A DNA stretch of 64,000 bases, taken from assembly GCF_002949735.1 (NCBI RefSeq), contig NZ_CP026681.1, positions 186,001-250,000 of the forward strand, given 5' to 3'. The notes under the pieces were generated by a model. The model was not told where the DNA came from. It made no database searches and saw nothing but the letters and a program-made list of their open reading frames with translations. Below, one piece after another: positions 43,514 through 53,290 of the stretch. Numbering within the stretch: position 1 is the stretch's first letter; every line of letters starts with the position of its first letter. The stretch is from Nostoc sp. 'Peltigera membranacea cyanobiont' N6. Its GTDB lineage: Bacteria; Cyanobacteriota; Cyanobacteriia; Cyanobacteriales; Nostocaceae. The position numbers and the translations under genes are program-made.

Positions 43514-44623
43514 TTAAGTCAAAACTAAATTATCTCGGTGAATTACTGTTTCTACACCGGCATAGCCTAAAATTGTCGGAATTTCTCGTGAATGACAACC
43601 GCGAATCTTTTGCAGATTGTTGCTGTTGTAATTCACAAGTCCTCTAGCAATTTCGTTACCATTGCTGTCACACAACTGGACCGCATCTTGTGTGTCAAAC
43701 TCTCCTTCTACTGCTTTAATCCCAGCAGCTAATAACGATTTTCCCCCTAGAGAAATTGCCGCGATCGCACCTTCATCTAAATACAATTTACCCGCAGGTA
43801 AAAGTCCGTAAGCTATCCAACGTTTACGCGCTGAAGTTGGTTCAGGTTGCGGTTCAAAATGCGTCCCAATCAGTTCACCTTGAATAATTTTTTCGATATT
43901 CCGGGGAAATCGCCCTTGAGTAATTACAGTCCGCACTCCCGCCGCGATCGCAATTCTCGCAGCCGAAATTTTTGTTAGCATCCCGCCAGTCCCCCACTGA
44001 GAACCTTGGGAACCTGTTTGTATTTGTAATTCTGCTAATTCTTTAATGCTACTAACTAAAGCGATCGGTCGAGCATCTGGCACTGAACGGGGATCGGCTG
44101 AGTAGAGGCGATCGACATCGGTAAGCAAAAATAACCAATCTGCTTCTACTAAGCTGGCAACCAATGCCGAAAGGGTATCATTATCACCAAATTTTAGTTC
44201 GTCTATTGCTACGGTATCATTTTCATTGACTATGGGGATCACTCCCAGTCCCAGTAATTCCTGAAAAGTATTGTAGGCGTTGAGATAGCGGCTACGTTGT
44301 ACTAAGTCGCTGCGTGTCAATAATACTTGAGCGATCGCCTGTTGCAGAGTAGTGAATAAATCATCATATATACGGATTAGCCTACCTTGTCCAACTGCTG
44401 CTACAGCTTGTTTGAGTGCGATCGCTTTCGGACGTTCAGTTAAGCCCAACCGCGCACAACCCACGCCCACAGCCCCAGAAGAAACCAAAATTACCCGATG
44501 TCCTTGGCTTCTCAAATGGCAGAGTGTTTCTGCCAAAGTAGCGATCGTAGAAAGTGCTAATTGTCCCGTTTCTGGTTGAGTAAGGCTAGAAGTACCGATT
44601 TTGACAACAATTGTTAGTGACAT
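43514..44623 (-). CDS. proB: glutamate 5-kinase
   Basis: ProB (369 residues) phosphorylates L-glutamate in the first step of proline synthesis. The amino-acid kinase domain (1-260) shows [44 protein letters not shown] and the nucleotide site [16 protein letters not shown]-terminal PUA domain (about 277-360) follows, as in most bacterial ProB proteins. Feedback by proline is expected from family knowledge. proA is not next to it. Confidence 0.95.
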   Translation of the reverse strand: MSLTIVVKIGTSSLTQPETGQLALSTIATLAETLCHLRSQGHRVILVSSGAVGVGCARLGLTERPKAIALKQAVAAVGQGRLIRIYDDLFTTLQQAIAQVLLTRSDLVQRSRYLNAYNTFQELLGLGVIPIVNENDTVAIDELKFGDNDTLSALVASLVEADWLFLLTDVDRLYSADPRSVPDARPIALVSSIKELAELQIQTGSQGSQWGTGGMLTKISAARIAIAAGVRTVITQGRFPRNIEKIIQGELIGTHFEPQPEPTSARKRWIAYGLLPAGKLYLDEGAIAAISLGGKSLLAAGIKAVEGEFDTQDAVQLCDSNGNEIARGLVNYNSNNLQKIRGCHSREIPTILGYAGVETVIHRDNLVLT

Positions 44624-45005
44624 CTAAAAAGTGAGGAGTTAGGAGTGAGGAGTTAGGAGTTGAATTTAGGGCTTTCCAAGAAATAAATTATTCATTTGTA
44701 GGATGGGCATCTTGCCCGTCCTAATATTGGGGACGGGCAAGATGCCCATCCCACAAGAAAATTTGGGATATTTTTTTATTTGGAAGTCCTTTAATTCATA
44801 ACTCATAACTTCTAACTCCTAACTAAATTTGTAAAGCGCCAATCCCTCTATAGTGAAGGTTGACGCTTTACGGAAGTATATTTACTTAGTATGAGTTAGG
44901 GTCTTTTTTGGCTGACCCCATGTTATTAATACTTATGATCCCCGATTTTTAGCTTCCAGTAAGATTCCTTAAGCATTTCTTTAGATTTACTTTCCTGACG
45001 ATTTT
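44624..45005. other. spacer between YqeG gene and proB, rich in repeats
   Basis: It holds heptamers of GAGTTAG (44630-44660), a 26-bp palindrome (44696-44756) and complementary TAACTCC heptamers (about 44800-44823). No gene is seen. Confidence 0.5.
44696..44756. repeat. 26-bp stem palindrome (GGATGGGCATCTTGCCC type)
   Basis: Arms from 44696 and to 44756 pair over 26 bases with one mismatch around a 9-base loop. The inner block GGATGGGCATCTTGCCCGTC is a widespread Nostoc palindrome. It could form a very stable RNA hairpin upstream of proB; it has no T-tract. Confidence 0.75.
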
Positions 45006-45545
45006 TCAAGTTTTGTGAATCTTGCTTTTCTTGGGGGTAATAGAGGCTCCCAAAATTTCGGATACCCAAACTTCAAAGTTGCGGACGGGATGAGAACGCA
45101 AAGCTGCATCGGCGTGGACAATGGGTTCAACTAAAATGGTAAACATCCCTAAGCGATTACCTGCGATGACATCGGTAAATAAGCGATCGCCTACCATCCC
45201 CACTTGATGCACTGGTAGATCCATTGTCCTGACTGCTGCCCTAATTTTGCGTCGGGAAGGCTTCGCTGCACCTAAATAGTAAGGTAGGTTGAGCGATCGC
45301 GCAATTCCCCCAATTCGTGCTTCACTCAGGTTGTTACTCACCAAACACAATGCAGTACAGGTGCGAATTTGCTCCACCCACTCTCGTAGTTCTGGGGAAG
45401 CCATCCCTACTGTAAAGGGTACTAAGGTTTCGTCTACATCCAACACCAGCCCTTTAAGCCCGTATTTTTGGATAATATCTGGTGTTAGATTCAACACTGA
45501 ACCTTCTAAAATCAAATCAGGTTGCAAAAGGTTATTCCAGGCCAT
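45006..45545 (-). CDS. YqeG-family HAD phosphatase
   Basis: This 179-residue HAD hydrolase of type IIIA has LVLDVDETLVPF (catalytic aspartates at about 35-37), CLVSNN (motif II), a lysine in GAAKPSRRK (motif III) and MVGDRLFTDVIAGNRLGM (motif IV). YqeG proteins resemble phosphatidylglycerophosphate phosphatases; the substrate here is not proven. I chose the ATG at 45545; a TTG two codons earlier opens the frame. It is followed by a spacer to proB. Confidence 0.88.
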   Translation of the reverse strand: MAWNNLLQPDLILEGSVLNLTPDIIQKYGLKGLVLDVDETLVPFTVGMASPELREWVEQIRTCTALCLVSNNLSEARIGGIARSLNLPYYLGAAKPSRRKIRAAVRTMDLPVHQVGMVGDRLFTDVIAGNRLGMFTILVEPIVHADAALRSHPVRNFEVWVSEILGASITPKKSKIHKT

Positions 45546-46293
45546 AGTCAACAGTCAAATTTAAATAGCTCAGACAAATGAGCATAACCCAATATAGTTT
45601 AGTTAGTCGAACTCCATTCTGGAATATCCCCCTGAACATTTTGAGATAAAATAACTAAAATATTATCTATCTCTCTAATTTAATATTTATTCAAATCAAT
45701 AAATACATCGTTTTATGATAAGTTCAAAAAAATCAAACATCCCCCAGTTTTACAGCATCATCAATTTTCCTAATTTCATTTCCTTCCTCTTGAATAAATC
45801 AAAGTTCGTAGTCGGGACTTTAGTCCTGATAATTCTTTTTTTGAGCGATGAATCGCTCACGAGGAGCTAGGATCTTATTTGATGTTTAATTATGCCTACC
45901 TACTTAATTGACCCTGCAACAATTGAAATTAGTTTTGTTGTAAACGTGGAAGTAAAAATAAATATTGAATGTAAAAAAAACTTCTTAAAAGTAGCTTAAT
46001 ATATGTTAATATTTGAAGAAAATAATTAAATATAATTTTTTAGATTTACAAAATTCAATGTTTTTGCTCTCATTGGGGATTTGATTTACAGAATTGTTGG
46101 GAAAACACTCTTTAACTAAGTACTCAGAACCAGGCTATAGCGTTTCTTAATCACATGACTTACATCATAGCCCCCTCCTCGCTTGCGGGGAGGGGGTTGG
46201 GGGTGGGGTTCTTGTACTTCACTCAACTGAGAACCGCTATAAACGCCCTACTACCCCCAAATATCGGCAGAGAGAAAAGCAAATAGAACGACA
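45546..46293. other. divergent spacer with a GC-rich palindrome
   Basis: About 750 AT-rich bases between YqeG and the RMD1 gene. A palindrome CCCCCTCC...GGAGGGGG (46171-46196), followed by TTGGGGGTGGGG, is a known type of Nostoc repeat. A smaller pair GTCGGGACTTTAGTCCTGA lies at about 45812-45830. No gene is seen. Confidence 0.5.
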
Positions 46294-47094
46294 ATGCAAA
46301 AACTCCTTTTTAATGACAGAGATAAATTTAGAGCGCAGGCCCTATTCCTTGGTGAGGATATTCACTTACAGACGTTGGAGAATTACGTTTGTTTGGCGAC
46401 TATGCCACTAATGGTTACAGTCGGTGAACACGGCTGTGTGGTGCTGCTGGACTATGGTGCAGTTGTCTTGTTTAATCTTGAGCCTGTAGAAAAGGCAGCC
46501 TTCTTGACCAAACTATCCTCTCAAGTTAGTGACTCTTTTGCTGACCCAGAAACAGAAGAAGTGGAAGTTCATCTCAACATTGCCGAGAGTGAAAGAGTTA
46601 GGGAAGGAAAAATTTTGCTGCATGAATTTAGTGTAGAACGGTTGCAGATAGTGGCTGATATCCTTGCTAAAAGTGTTGTGCTGTCTCATTATGAAACTAG
46701 CCTAGCGAGTGTATTCGGTCAAATTAAACCATTTGCAGCTAGTCTCCAGCGCGAAAACAGAGGAAGAAAGCAGAGTCGGGAATTACTGCGTCAACTTGGG
46801 ACTGCGCTGTTAGTTCAGCATAAGATTGTAGGTCGAGTAGAGATTATTGATAAGCCGGAGTTGCTCTGGGAAGCCCCACAGTTAGAAAACTTATATCTCC
46901 GGTTGGAAGATGAATACGAAATCCGTGAGCGTCACAATGCTTTGGAACGCAAACTAGAGCTAATTACCCAAACAGCCCAAACAGTGCTAGAGTTCATGCA
47001 ACATAGCAGTAGCCAGCGAGTAGAGTGGTATGTGGTGATTCTGATTGTGGTGGAGATTCTGCTGTCACTGTACGACATCATTTTCAAAGGCTAA
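46294..47094 (+). CDS. RMD1/DUF155 family membrane-anchored protein
   Basis: This 266-residue protein belongs to the RMD1 (DUF155) family, known in yeast and plant organelles and common in cyanobacteria. Features are the N-terminal VTVGEHGCVVLLDYGAVVLF, a middle helix ending in ESERVREGKILLHEFSVERLQ, coiled-coil-like helices (ERHNALERKLELITQTAQTV) and a single C-terminal membrane helix WYVVILIVVEILLSLYDIIF. Tail-anchoring with the bulk in the cytoplasm is the best reading. Function is not established in bacteria. It stands alone. Confidence 0.85.
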   Translation: MQKLLFNDRDKFRAQALFLGEDIHLQTLENYVCLATMPLMVTVGEHGCVVLLDYGAVVLFNLEPVEKAAFLTKLSSQVSDSFADPETEEVEVHLNIAESERVREGKILLHEFSVERLQIVADILAKSVVLSHYETSLASVFGQIKPFAASLQRENRGRKQSRELLRQLGTALLVQHKIVGRVEIIDKPELLWEAPQLENLYLRLEDEYEIRERHNALERKLELITQTAQTVLEFMQHSSSQRVEWYVVILIVVEILLSLYDIIFKG

Positions 47095-47291
47095 TGCTCA
47101 ATTTGGAGATCGTAACAATTACTGCTTTTGAGCAGTAGCCTTGAGTCGGATAATCGCAGCCAACACTGCAAAATCTATGCTTTTTTTAGAATCTTAAACA
47201 ACAAAAACTATCCCAATTTTGTATCAATGTTTCATTGCTTCCACATTTAACGGGATATGGTAAAAGGTTTAAGTAGTTTTTGATTAACATG

Positions 47292-47340
47292 AAAATTCAA
47301 AATTCAAAATGTAATATTTTCATTTTGAATTTTGAATTTT
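47292..47340. terminator. perfect 20-bp hairpin at convergent gene ends
   Basis: AAAATTCAAAATTCAAAATG (47292-47311) and its exact complement (47321-47340) surround a 9-base loop. It ends in T-runs on both strands and overlaps the stop codon of the DUF3727 gene. It probably ends that transcript; the RMD1 gene ends 200 bases away. Confidence 0.6.
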
Positions 47341-47911
47341 ATTCTACTTCATTAAAAAGATGTTCCTCTAACAGAGGTTGCACTTGGCGAAACTCTTCTG
47401 GAGAGAGTAATTCCGGTTCACCTGTTTTTGATATCCGTGCAAAAAATAACAGGGGATCGAGGGGTGTATAAATTGCATACTCCTGATCTTCATCATAGAA
47501 GCTAGCAAGTAACTGTAATTGCTCTGGATCTAAATCTGCTTCTTCGTCTTCAATTTCTAAGGTGAAGAGTTCTGATTCTTCGACTGGTGGTAAATCACCT
47601 GCAACCGTCAAAGCATAAGCTGTGTTCTTCAATACCAGATTCTGCTCAGATAGTACAGCTTGGGCAGTGGCAAAAATTTGCTCAATGATGTTGTCGTCTT
47701 CTACCAAAACTGCTTCTTCTTCCTCATCATCACCTTCCCAAGAAAAAATCTCTACAGGTGAGTCTACAGGAAGAAGTAAAACGTATTCTTGCCCATCTAC
47801 CTCAAGGGAATGCTCTACATAACATTCGAGCGATCGCCCTTTGTCATCGGTTAAAGTGATGGAACTGGTATGAGCGTTATCATTTTCTTCAGGAAATGGA
47901 GGGGAAAACAT
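47339..47911 (-). CDS. DUF3727 (DUF1292-like) acidic protein
   Basis: This 190-residue, very acidic protein carries a DUF1292/DUF3727 domain: ITLTDDKGRSLECYVEHSLE near residue 18, VDGQEYVLLLPVDSPVEIF, then an acidic linker (GDDEEEEAVLVEDDN) and a second half with YDEDQEYAIYTPLDPLLFFA. DUF3727 proteins are conserved in cyanobacteria and plant plastids; function is not established. It is located upstream of ruvX in the opposite order (142 bases apart, same strand). Confidence 0.85.
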   Translation of the reverse strand: MFSPPFPEENDNAHTSSITLTDDKGRSLECYVEHSLEVDGQEYVLLLPVDSPVEIFSWEGDDEEEEAVLVEDDNIIEQIFATAQAVLSEQNLVLKNTAYALTVAGDLPPVEESELFTLEIEDEEADLDPEQLQLLASFYDEDQEYAIYTPLDPLLFFARISKTGEPELLSPEEFRQVQPLLEEHLFNEVE

Positions 47912-48053
47912 AGCCGAAAGGTAAAAATTTAATAAATATCAGCAAGTTTGGAAATCGCTTAACTATATTAATGACATATTCTGTCAATGAGATAGCTTGA
48001 CACGTAGATACAACTGCTGGCTAATCGTTTTCAGAATATCATGTTAAAAGGTA

Positions 48054-48530
48054 TCAATATTCAATAGCCGCAACTGAACTACGGGAACTAGCACGCCTAA
48101 CATCCAGCCATTGTTGTAGGATTAGAGCGGCTGCTTTACGGTCAATCAAACCTTTATGGCGTGACGGGGAGCGGTTCTCAGCTATCAGCAGTTGCTCTGC
48201 TTGAAATGAAGTTAATCGCTCATCCACATATTCCACAGGCAGTTTCAGCGCTTTAGTAAGTCTTGTAGTAAATTTCTGAACTTGACGCGCCTGGAATCCT
48301 ATTGAGCCATCCATTGAATAAGGTAAGCCCATAACTAGGATTTGCACCTCGCGTTCATTAACTATTTGCCGGATTTGCTCGACATCCTGCTCAAAAGATG
48401 TGCGCTCAATTGTGGTTATCCCAGTAGCAATTAAACCCGTGCGATCGCACCCAGCCACACCAATCCGCTTGCGACCAAAATCTAGTCCCAAGGCTGAAAT
48501 AAACAGTTTTGGTTGCTCTTGGGATATCAC
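48054..48530 (-). CDS. ruvX: Holliday junction resolvase-like RuvX (YqgF)
   Basis: RuvX (158 residues) is an RNase H-fold nuclease linked to Holliday junction resolution and 16S rRNA end processing. It has ALGLDFGRKRIGVAG (first acid D17), LVMGLPYSMDGSIGFQARQV and VEYVDERLTSFQAEQLL with the later acids, and GLIDRKAAALILQQWLD near the end. The start is a GTG that overlaps the stop of the GNAT gene by one base, so the two are co-translated. Confidence 0.93.
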   Translation of the reverse strand: MISQEQPKLFISALGLDFGRKRIGVAGCDRTGLIATGITTIERTSFEQDVEQIRQIVNEREVQILVMGLPYSMDGSIGFQARQVQKFTTRLTKALKLPVEYVDERLTSFQAEQLLIAENRSPSRHKGLIDRKAAALILQQWLDVRRASSRSSVAAIEY

Positions 48531-49768
48531 TAATTCTCCTGCTCTGCATCGACTGATTCCGTAATCGGCGATGCTTCTATACTAGGGTTTTTTACTGGAA
48601 AGTTAATCGGTTCTGACTTGATTGGCAGTGGTTTATCTGAGGATGGCAGCTTTCCTGGTTGTATCCATGACATTCCACCTGGTATAGGTTTCCGTGCTGG
48701 TTGTAAACCTTGCAGCATATCAGTCCACTGAATACCTTCTAGGGAGACGAATTTAGACTCCCGTAGCTTGTGCCACACAGAACGAGACATCACTAATGTA
48801 TGTTCTATCCGTTTTGCCCCAATTCGCTCTAAATACTCTTCTCGCTCTGCCTGATAGTCAGAGGAAGCTAATTGTAACCCTTGCTGGGGAAAATCTTGAG
48901 CAATCCGAGCTAGTTGAGATAACAATTCTGGATACAGCCAAGTGTAAGCAGGATGAACCGTCAACGTTGCAGTATGGGGAACTTCGCCCTTTCGGTCAAG
49001 TTGCACCTGAAAATAGCCGATCGCAGCTTTGCGTTGTGGTTCAAATACATAACCACTGACTATTTCTGTTTTAGTTAGCCATTGCTTGACAGCATCAGTT
49101 AAAGCGCCAAACAAACTGGTTTTAAAGTCGCGGGTATTTCTGTCAAAAACCTGACGTACCAGAGGTGGCATAGATGCCGTATCTAGTTGATATAGCAACT
49201 GGGCATCAGCATTACTCACTGGCAACAGGTTGGGTAAATCTGGCTCTGCTTGTGCCAATTCAGCCAGTAATTCTGGCCCAATTTCCCAATACGTCATTTC
49301 TGCCAGACGCTGGAATCCATTTTGTCGATATAGTGCCAGTGCCTCAATATCGTTGATGTTAACTTCCAGTAGCCAAGTCCGAGCTTCCAAAATCGATTCA
49401 AAGCAATGACGCAAAAGTTGCGAGCCAATTCCTTGTTTATCGACACCACGCTCTAACAGCACTCGATCGATGCGCCAAGTGCTGCGTGTTCGGTTAAAGG
49501 GTGATACTTGAATCATCCCTAGAAGCATCCGCCCTTGCTCTGCAACATAAGCACAGAGGCGATACTGAAGCGGGTTAGGGAACCAACTCAAAAACTTGAG
49601 TAATCCATACCAGCGTCGCAGCATGAGCATCTGGCTGATGGCAAAACTCGCTCCTTGGGGAGTAAGGGCTGCGAATGACTCTTGAGTTATGCGCTCAATC
49701 CCGTCCAGATCCCGGTATTGGACTGGTCGGATAACAACGCTGAGGTTTCTGGGAAGTAATGAAGTCAT
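48530..49768 (-). CDS. GNAT-family N-acetyltransferase
   Basis: This 412-residue protein has an N-terminal GNAT domain (about residues 10-160) with the acetyl-CoA loop in RGVDKQGIGSQLLRHCFE and the later LYRQNGFQRLAEMTYWEIG. A second, weaker domain fills residues 180-340. The last 50 residues are polar and Pro/Ser-rich. The substrate is unknown; it may modify ribosomal or other proteins. It overlaps ruvX by one base. The N-terminus MTSLLPRNLSVVIRPVQYRDLDG is typical. Confidence 0.85.
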   Translation of the reverse strand: MTSLLPRNLSVVIRPVQYRDLDGIERITQESFAALTPQGASFAISQMLMLRRWYGLLKFLSWFPNPLQYRLCAYVAEQGRMLLGMIQVSPFNRTRSTWRIDRVLLERGVDKQGIGSQLLRHCFESILEARTWLLEVNINDIEALALYRQNGFQRLAEMTYWEIGPELLAELAQAEPDLPNLLPVSNADAQLLYQLDTASMPPLVRQVFDRNTRDFKTSLFGALTDAVKQWLTKTEIVSGYVFEPQRKAAIGYFQVQLDRKGEVPHTATLTVHPAYTWLYPELLSQLARIAQDFPQQGLQLASSDYQAEREEYLERIGAKRIEHTLVMSRSVWHKLRESKFVSLEGIQWTDMLQGLQPARKPIPGGMSWIQPGKLPSSDKPLPIKSEPINFPVKNPSIEASPITESVDAEQEN

Positions 49769-49990
49769 TTTTATTCGAGCCGCTATTTAGCCTTAACTAA
49801 CTGCTCTTCAAAGGAACTGCTGCAATAATATTAACTGCTTTCTGCCATTTACTAGTGCGTCAAAAGTGTGATTTGAGTAATTTGATACTTAAAAAAGCAG
49901 AAAAAGCAGACCTTGTGAGAACACCATTGACGTTAACCCAACAACATCTGCCTTTATTTTATTGGAATTTTGATTAAAATTTGTATATAT

Positions 49991-50203
49991 TTACAGCCCT
50001 TGTCGAGAAACTAGCTTTTCAAAGTTGGCTTGGCTTTGATGGAGTAATTGCTGACGACTATCTACCAGTGTTTGCTTCAGGGATGGAACAAGATTGCGAG
50101 CTTGCAGAGTCATGTGAAGTTGCAGATTGGCGACATATTCACTGAAATCTTGATTCACTTCATCTGCGCCCGCATCTGTTAATAAATTTGATTCCATTGC
50201 CAC
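49991..50203 (-). CDS. small hypothetical protein
   Basis: This 70-residue acidic protein is mostly helical (EVNQDFSEYVANLQLHMTLQ, LKQTLVDSRQQLLHQSQANF). I chose a GTG at 50203 because AGGAG stands 6 bases upstream; an ATG two codons later or one at 50242 is possible. No family is recognised. Confidence 0.55.
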   Translation of the reverse strand: MAMESNLLTDAGADEVNQDFSEYVANLQLHMTLQARNLVPSLKQTLVDSRQQLLHQSQANFEKLVSRQGL

Positions 50204-50341
50204 TGTGTTCTCCTGTGTTAATCCTGTGCTATTTCTCTTCATGACAAAAAATTATCATGTTGTTTGGACTAACTTCTTAATTTGCAATGAAGTTTAACGC
50301 TTCTTAGGGATAGCGATCGCAGCAGGGTTTTTATTTGCCCA

Positions 50342-50833
50342 TTAAAATCTAAAACCAACACCACCTTGTACAGAGATAGCTGTACCACCGCTATCACGGT
50401 AGGCATCAAAAGCGATGATGGCATTACCAAAAAGGACAGTATTGCTATTTGGGATCATATAATCGATGCCCGGTTGTAAAGCAAAACTGATTTTGTCGCC
50501 TACAGGAGAAGATCCACCACCACCAGCCAAGACTAACCCAGCACCAAGGTAGGCATCGGCTTGCCAGTTAATGGGAATATCGTAAGAAACCGTTGGCACA
50601 ACTGCTGTATTATTCCCAATTAATACTTGGGCACGCAGTGAAAGCGGTGCTTCCAAAAGCTTGTAGCGCCCAGCTATTACTCCCCCGAACTGGATACCAT
50701 CAGTAAAACCAACACTGGGGCCTATACCTATATAACTACCATAAGCTACTTGAGCTTGTGCTGGTTTCGTAGTCGCCAGACTAAAAACCAAGCTAGCCCC
50801 CAAAACTGAAACCAAATATGGAATATACTTCAT
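50342..50833 (-). CDS. predicted outer-membrane beta-barrel protein
   Basis: This 163-residue protein has a signal peptide (MKYIPYLVSVLGASLVFSLA, cleaved after PAQA) and an eight-strand-like series of amphipathic beta segments (LLEAPLSLRAQVLIG, AVVPTVSYDIPINWQADAYL, ISFALQPGIDYMI, VQGGVGFRF). It ends in Phe, as outer-membrane barrels do. I chose the ATG at 50833 because GAGGAG stands about 9 bases upstream and the signal peptide begins there. The function is unknown. Confidence 0.75.
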   Translation of the reverse strand: MKYIPYLVSVLGASLVFSLATTKPAQAQVAYGSYIGIGPSVGFTDGIQFGGVIAGRYKLLEAPLSLRAQVLIGNNTAVVPTVSYDIPINWQADAYLGAGLVLAGGGGSSPVGDKISFALQPGIDYMIPNSNTVLFGNAIIAFDAYRDSGGTAISVQGGVGFRF

Positions 50834-50948
50834 AACTGACTCCTCACACCATTTTGTTATTGGGCATTGGGCATTGGTTTGGTATTGTATTATTCTTCCC
50901 TTGTCTCCCCCTGCTTCCCCTGCCCCCTGCTCCCTGCTCCCCTCCATT

Positions 50949-53108
50949 CTACGGGCAACGAGGATGAATGCCTCCTTGAGTACAAATGTACGCTAATTGC
51001 TTGGCATCTAAATTTTTCGCTTGAGAAAAATCAACCCCTTGGATTACGGCAGATACTGAGCCTAAATCTGGGGTTTTGACAAATTGATCTGCTGGATCTT
51101 CTTTGCTAGGGGCGAGAATTGCCCCCTTAAAATCTGCTCCTGCTACATTTGCTCCCCGTAAATCTGCAAGACTTAGGTCAGCATTTTGTAAGTTAACGTT
51201 TTCCATCTGGGCAGAACGCAAAACAGCACCAGCTAGACGAGTGGCGCTGAGATTAGCATTGCTGAGATTAGCACGATCCAAATAGGCTCCTGATAAATCT
51301 GCTCCTTGCCAATCAGTGTTAGTTAAGTTGGCAAAGGATAATTGCGTTCCGATAGCAGTAACGCGACCTAAACGGGCAGCGTACAGATTAGCTTCGTTCA
51401 ATTTAGCATCGCCTAAATCAGCCCCAGTTAAGCTGGCTCTTTCCAAAACTGCGTTTCGCAGATCGGCTCCTACTAGTTGGGTGCTGTTGAGTTTTGCGTC
51501 ATATAAACGTGCGTTGGATAAGTTGGCTCTGTTGAGAGTGGCGCGGCTCAAATCGATCCGATTCATCAAGACGCGACTGAGGTTAGCATCAGTAAGATTG
51601 GCTTGCTGCAACTGAGCTTGGCTTAAATCAGCCATCACATCATCGTAGGTATCCCAGCGTCCATCTTCACCCGCACCCCGAAAGCGGCTACCCTTAAAGC
51701 TGGCTTGGTTAAGATTTGCAGATTTAAATTTAACTCCAGATAAATCAAGGTTGTCTAATACCAAGTTGAAGAACGAACCTCCTGGAGTACCGCTTTGACC
51801 TAATTGGGTGCTACTAAGGTCAACGCCCTCCATTTTCCCGCTATAAACAGAGAGAATTTTGTTGATCGTTCTCTGGTTTCTTTGTAGCCGCCCTTGCCGC
51901 AAATCCCGTTCTTGGATTGCAGTGCTACCCACAGATTCCAGTTCACCCACTAAAAACTGATTCTTATTTTTTAATTCGGGGATAGCTTGGGGCCCGACAG
52001 TTGTCAAAGCTTGTTGAATTGTATCCAGGAGGCTGGGGTTGGTTTCGCTAACCAATAAATCCGCGAGAAATTTGATGGATTGTGGATCGTTAAGACCACC
52101 CATCGCCAGAATTGCACTTTGGCGTTGCTCATTAGTCGCCCCAGAGTTGGGACTCAATTGTTTGACGAGTTCGAGGAACTGTTGGCTGTTGATTTGCTTA
52201 GTTGCTCGCTGGGATTGTTGAATTTGGATATAAACTTGAGTGCCAATTAAAGTTGCCAACACAGCAGTCATACTCGTCAGCCCTACCCCAAACAAAGTCA
52301 GATTGGGATTTTGCTGTATCCGCAGCCACAGGTTAGGTGATTGGTTGATTTCATCTGCCGCTAATTCTTCTCCCTCTGGCCATTCTTCTGCTTCATCATT
52401 ACCGCCAACAGACTGGGCTTGTCTTTTGCTAGCTAAGAGTGAAGATGGTAAGGGACGAGTTGTATCTATTGTATAAGTGCCTGCAAGTCGATCGTGCAGG
52501 GCGCGACGACCCCGACGTGACGGTAAACCTATCCCTTCACCCACAATCATTAATAAAGACAAAAATGTGAATAATCCTAAATTTGGAAAAGCAAAGCTGT
52601 AGCGCCACAGTAGATAGGCGATGGAGATAGGTACAGTCCAACGTCCAACTCCTTCTCTAATCACAACTGCCCCCAATCCGGGCGATTTTCCTTGCTCGTT
52701 GACAACCCGCACTTTGAACCAACGTTTCGGAATTGTATTACCAGTTTTAGCCAGTAAATACAATTGCCACCATGAGAGAGTTACAGGCGCTAACAGAGCG
52801 ATTGTCCACAAAATATTAGTTGGCCATGCTACGTTACGGATGCCATAGCTCACAGGCAGAGCCAAGGGACGAGCGATCGCTCTTTCCGTAACTACCAGCA
52901 CGGGGTTAAGCGGCACTCGGTTCAGATCGCTTCTAGAATTGGCGTAGACACCAATGCCGAAGGGAATCAACCCACTGGCAACCACTAGTGTGATTTCAGC
53001 CGCCCAAGCTGCAAAACGCCTACTTGCTAGTAACAGCGAACTGGCTCTTTCCGGTTCTTTGGACTGACCAGATTGATTACTACTTCTTCTAACAATTGGT
53101 GATGTCAT
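50949..53108 (-). CDS. RDD membrane domain fused to HEAT-like and pentapeptide repeats
   Basis: This 719-residue protein has an N-terminal RDD domain with about four membrane helices (AAWAAEITLVVASGLIPFGI to LFTFLSLLMIVGEGIG) and RRALHDRLAGTYTID. A further helix lies near residue 260 (VGLTSMTAVLATLIGTQVYI). A HEAT-like stretch follows (residues 300-370), then about 45 pentapeptide repeats A(D/N)Lxx from about residue 420 on (for example NLTDANLSRVLMNRIDLSRA). Pentapeptide helices often bind proteins or DNA-like surfaces. I chose the ATG at 53108 with AAGGG upstream; the frame extends to 53153. Function is unknown. Confidence 0.88.
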   Translation of the reverse strand: MTSPIVRRSSNQSGQSKEPERASSLLLASRRFAAWAAEITLVVASGLIPFGIGVYANSRSDLNRVPLNPVLVVTERAIARPLALPVSYGIRNVAWPTNILWTIALLAPVTLSWWQLYLLAKTGNTIPKRWFKVRVVNEQGKSPGLGAVVIREGVGRWTVPISIAYLLWRYSFAFPNLGLFTFLSLLMIVGEGIGLPSRRGRRALHDRLAGTYTIDTTRPLPSSLLASKRQAQSVGGNDEAEEWPEGEELAADEINQSPNLWLRIQQNPNLTLFGVGLTSMTAVLATLIGTQVYIQIQQSQRATKQINSQQFLELVKQLSPNSGATNEQRQSAILAMGGLNDPQSIKFLADLLVSETNPSLLDTIQQALTTVGPQAIPELKNKNQFLVGELESVGSTAIQERDLRQGRLQRNQRTINKILSVYSGKMEGVDLSSTQLGQSGTPGGSFFNLVLDNLDLSGVKFKSANLNQASFKGSRFRGAGEDGRWDTYDDVMADLSQAQLQQANLTDANLSRVLMNRIDLSRATLNRANLSNARLYDAKLNSTQLVGADLRNAVLERASLTGADLGDAKLNEANLYAARLGRVTAIGTQLSFANLTNTDWQGADLSGAYLDRANLSNANLSATRLAGAVLRSAQMENVNLQNADLSLADLRGANVAGADFKGAILAPSKEDPADQFVKTPDLGSVSAVIQGVDFSQAKNLDAKQLAYICTQGGIHPRCP

Positions 53109-53290
53109 CGAATAATTCCCTTTGATATTATTTCTACGCCGCGATCGGTACAATTAAAATAGACTCAGCTAATGGGCAAAAAGAAAAGCATAGTGAAATA
53201 GAATTTAGGAGTCATAAGTCAGGAGCCTTTTGTATTATGGCTCCTGACTCTTATAACTCCGGGCAGATTGCCAAGTAAATGCATATCAAC

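Noticed and set aside
51103..51615. Plus-strand frames antisense to the pentapeptide region
   Set aside because: The periodic pentapeptide codons make the complementary strand open; the frames have no independent support.
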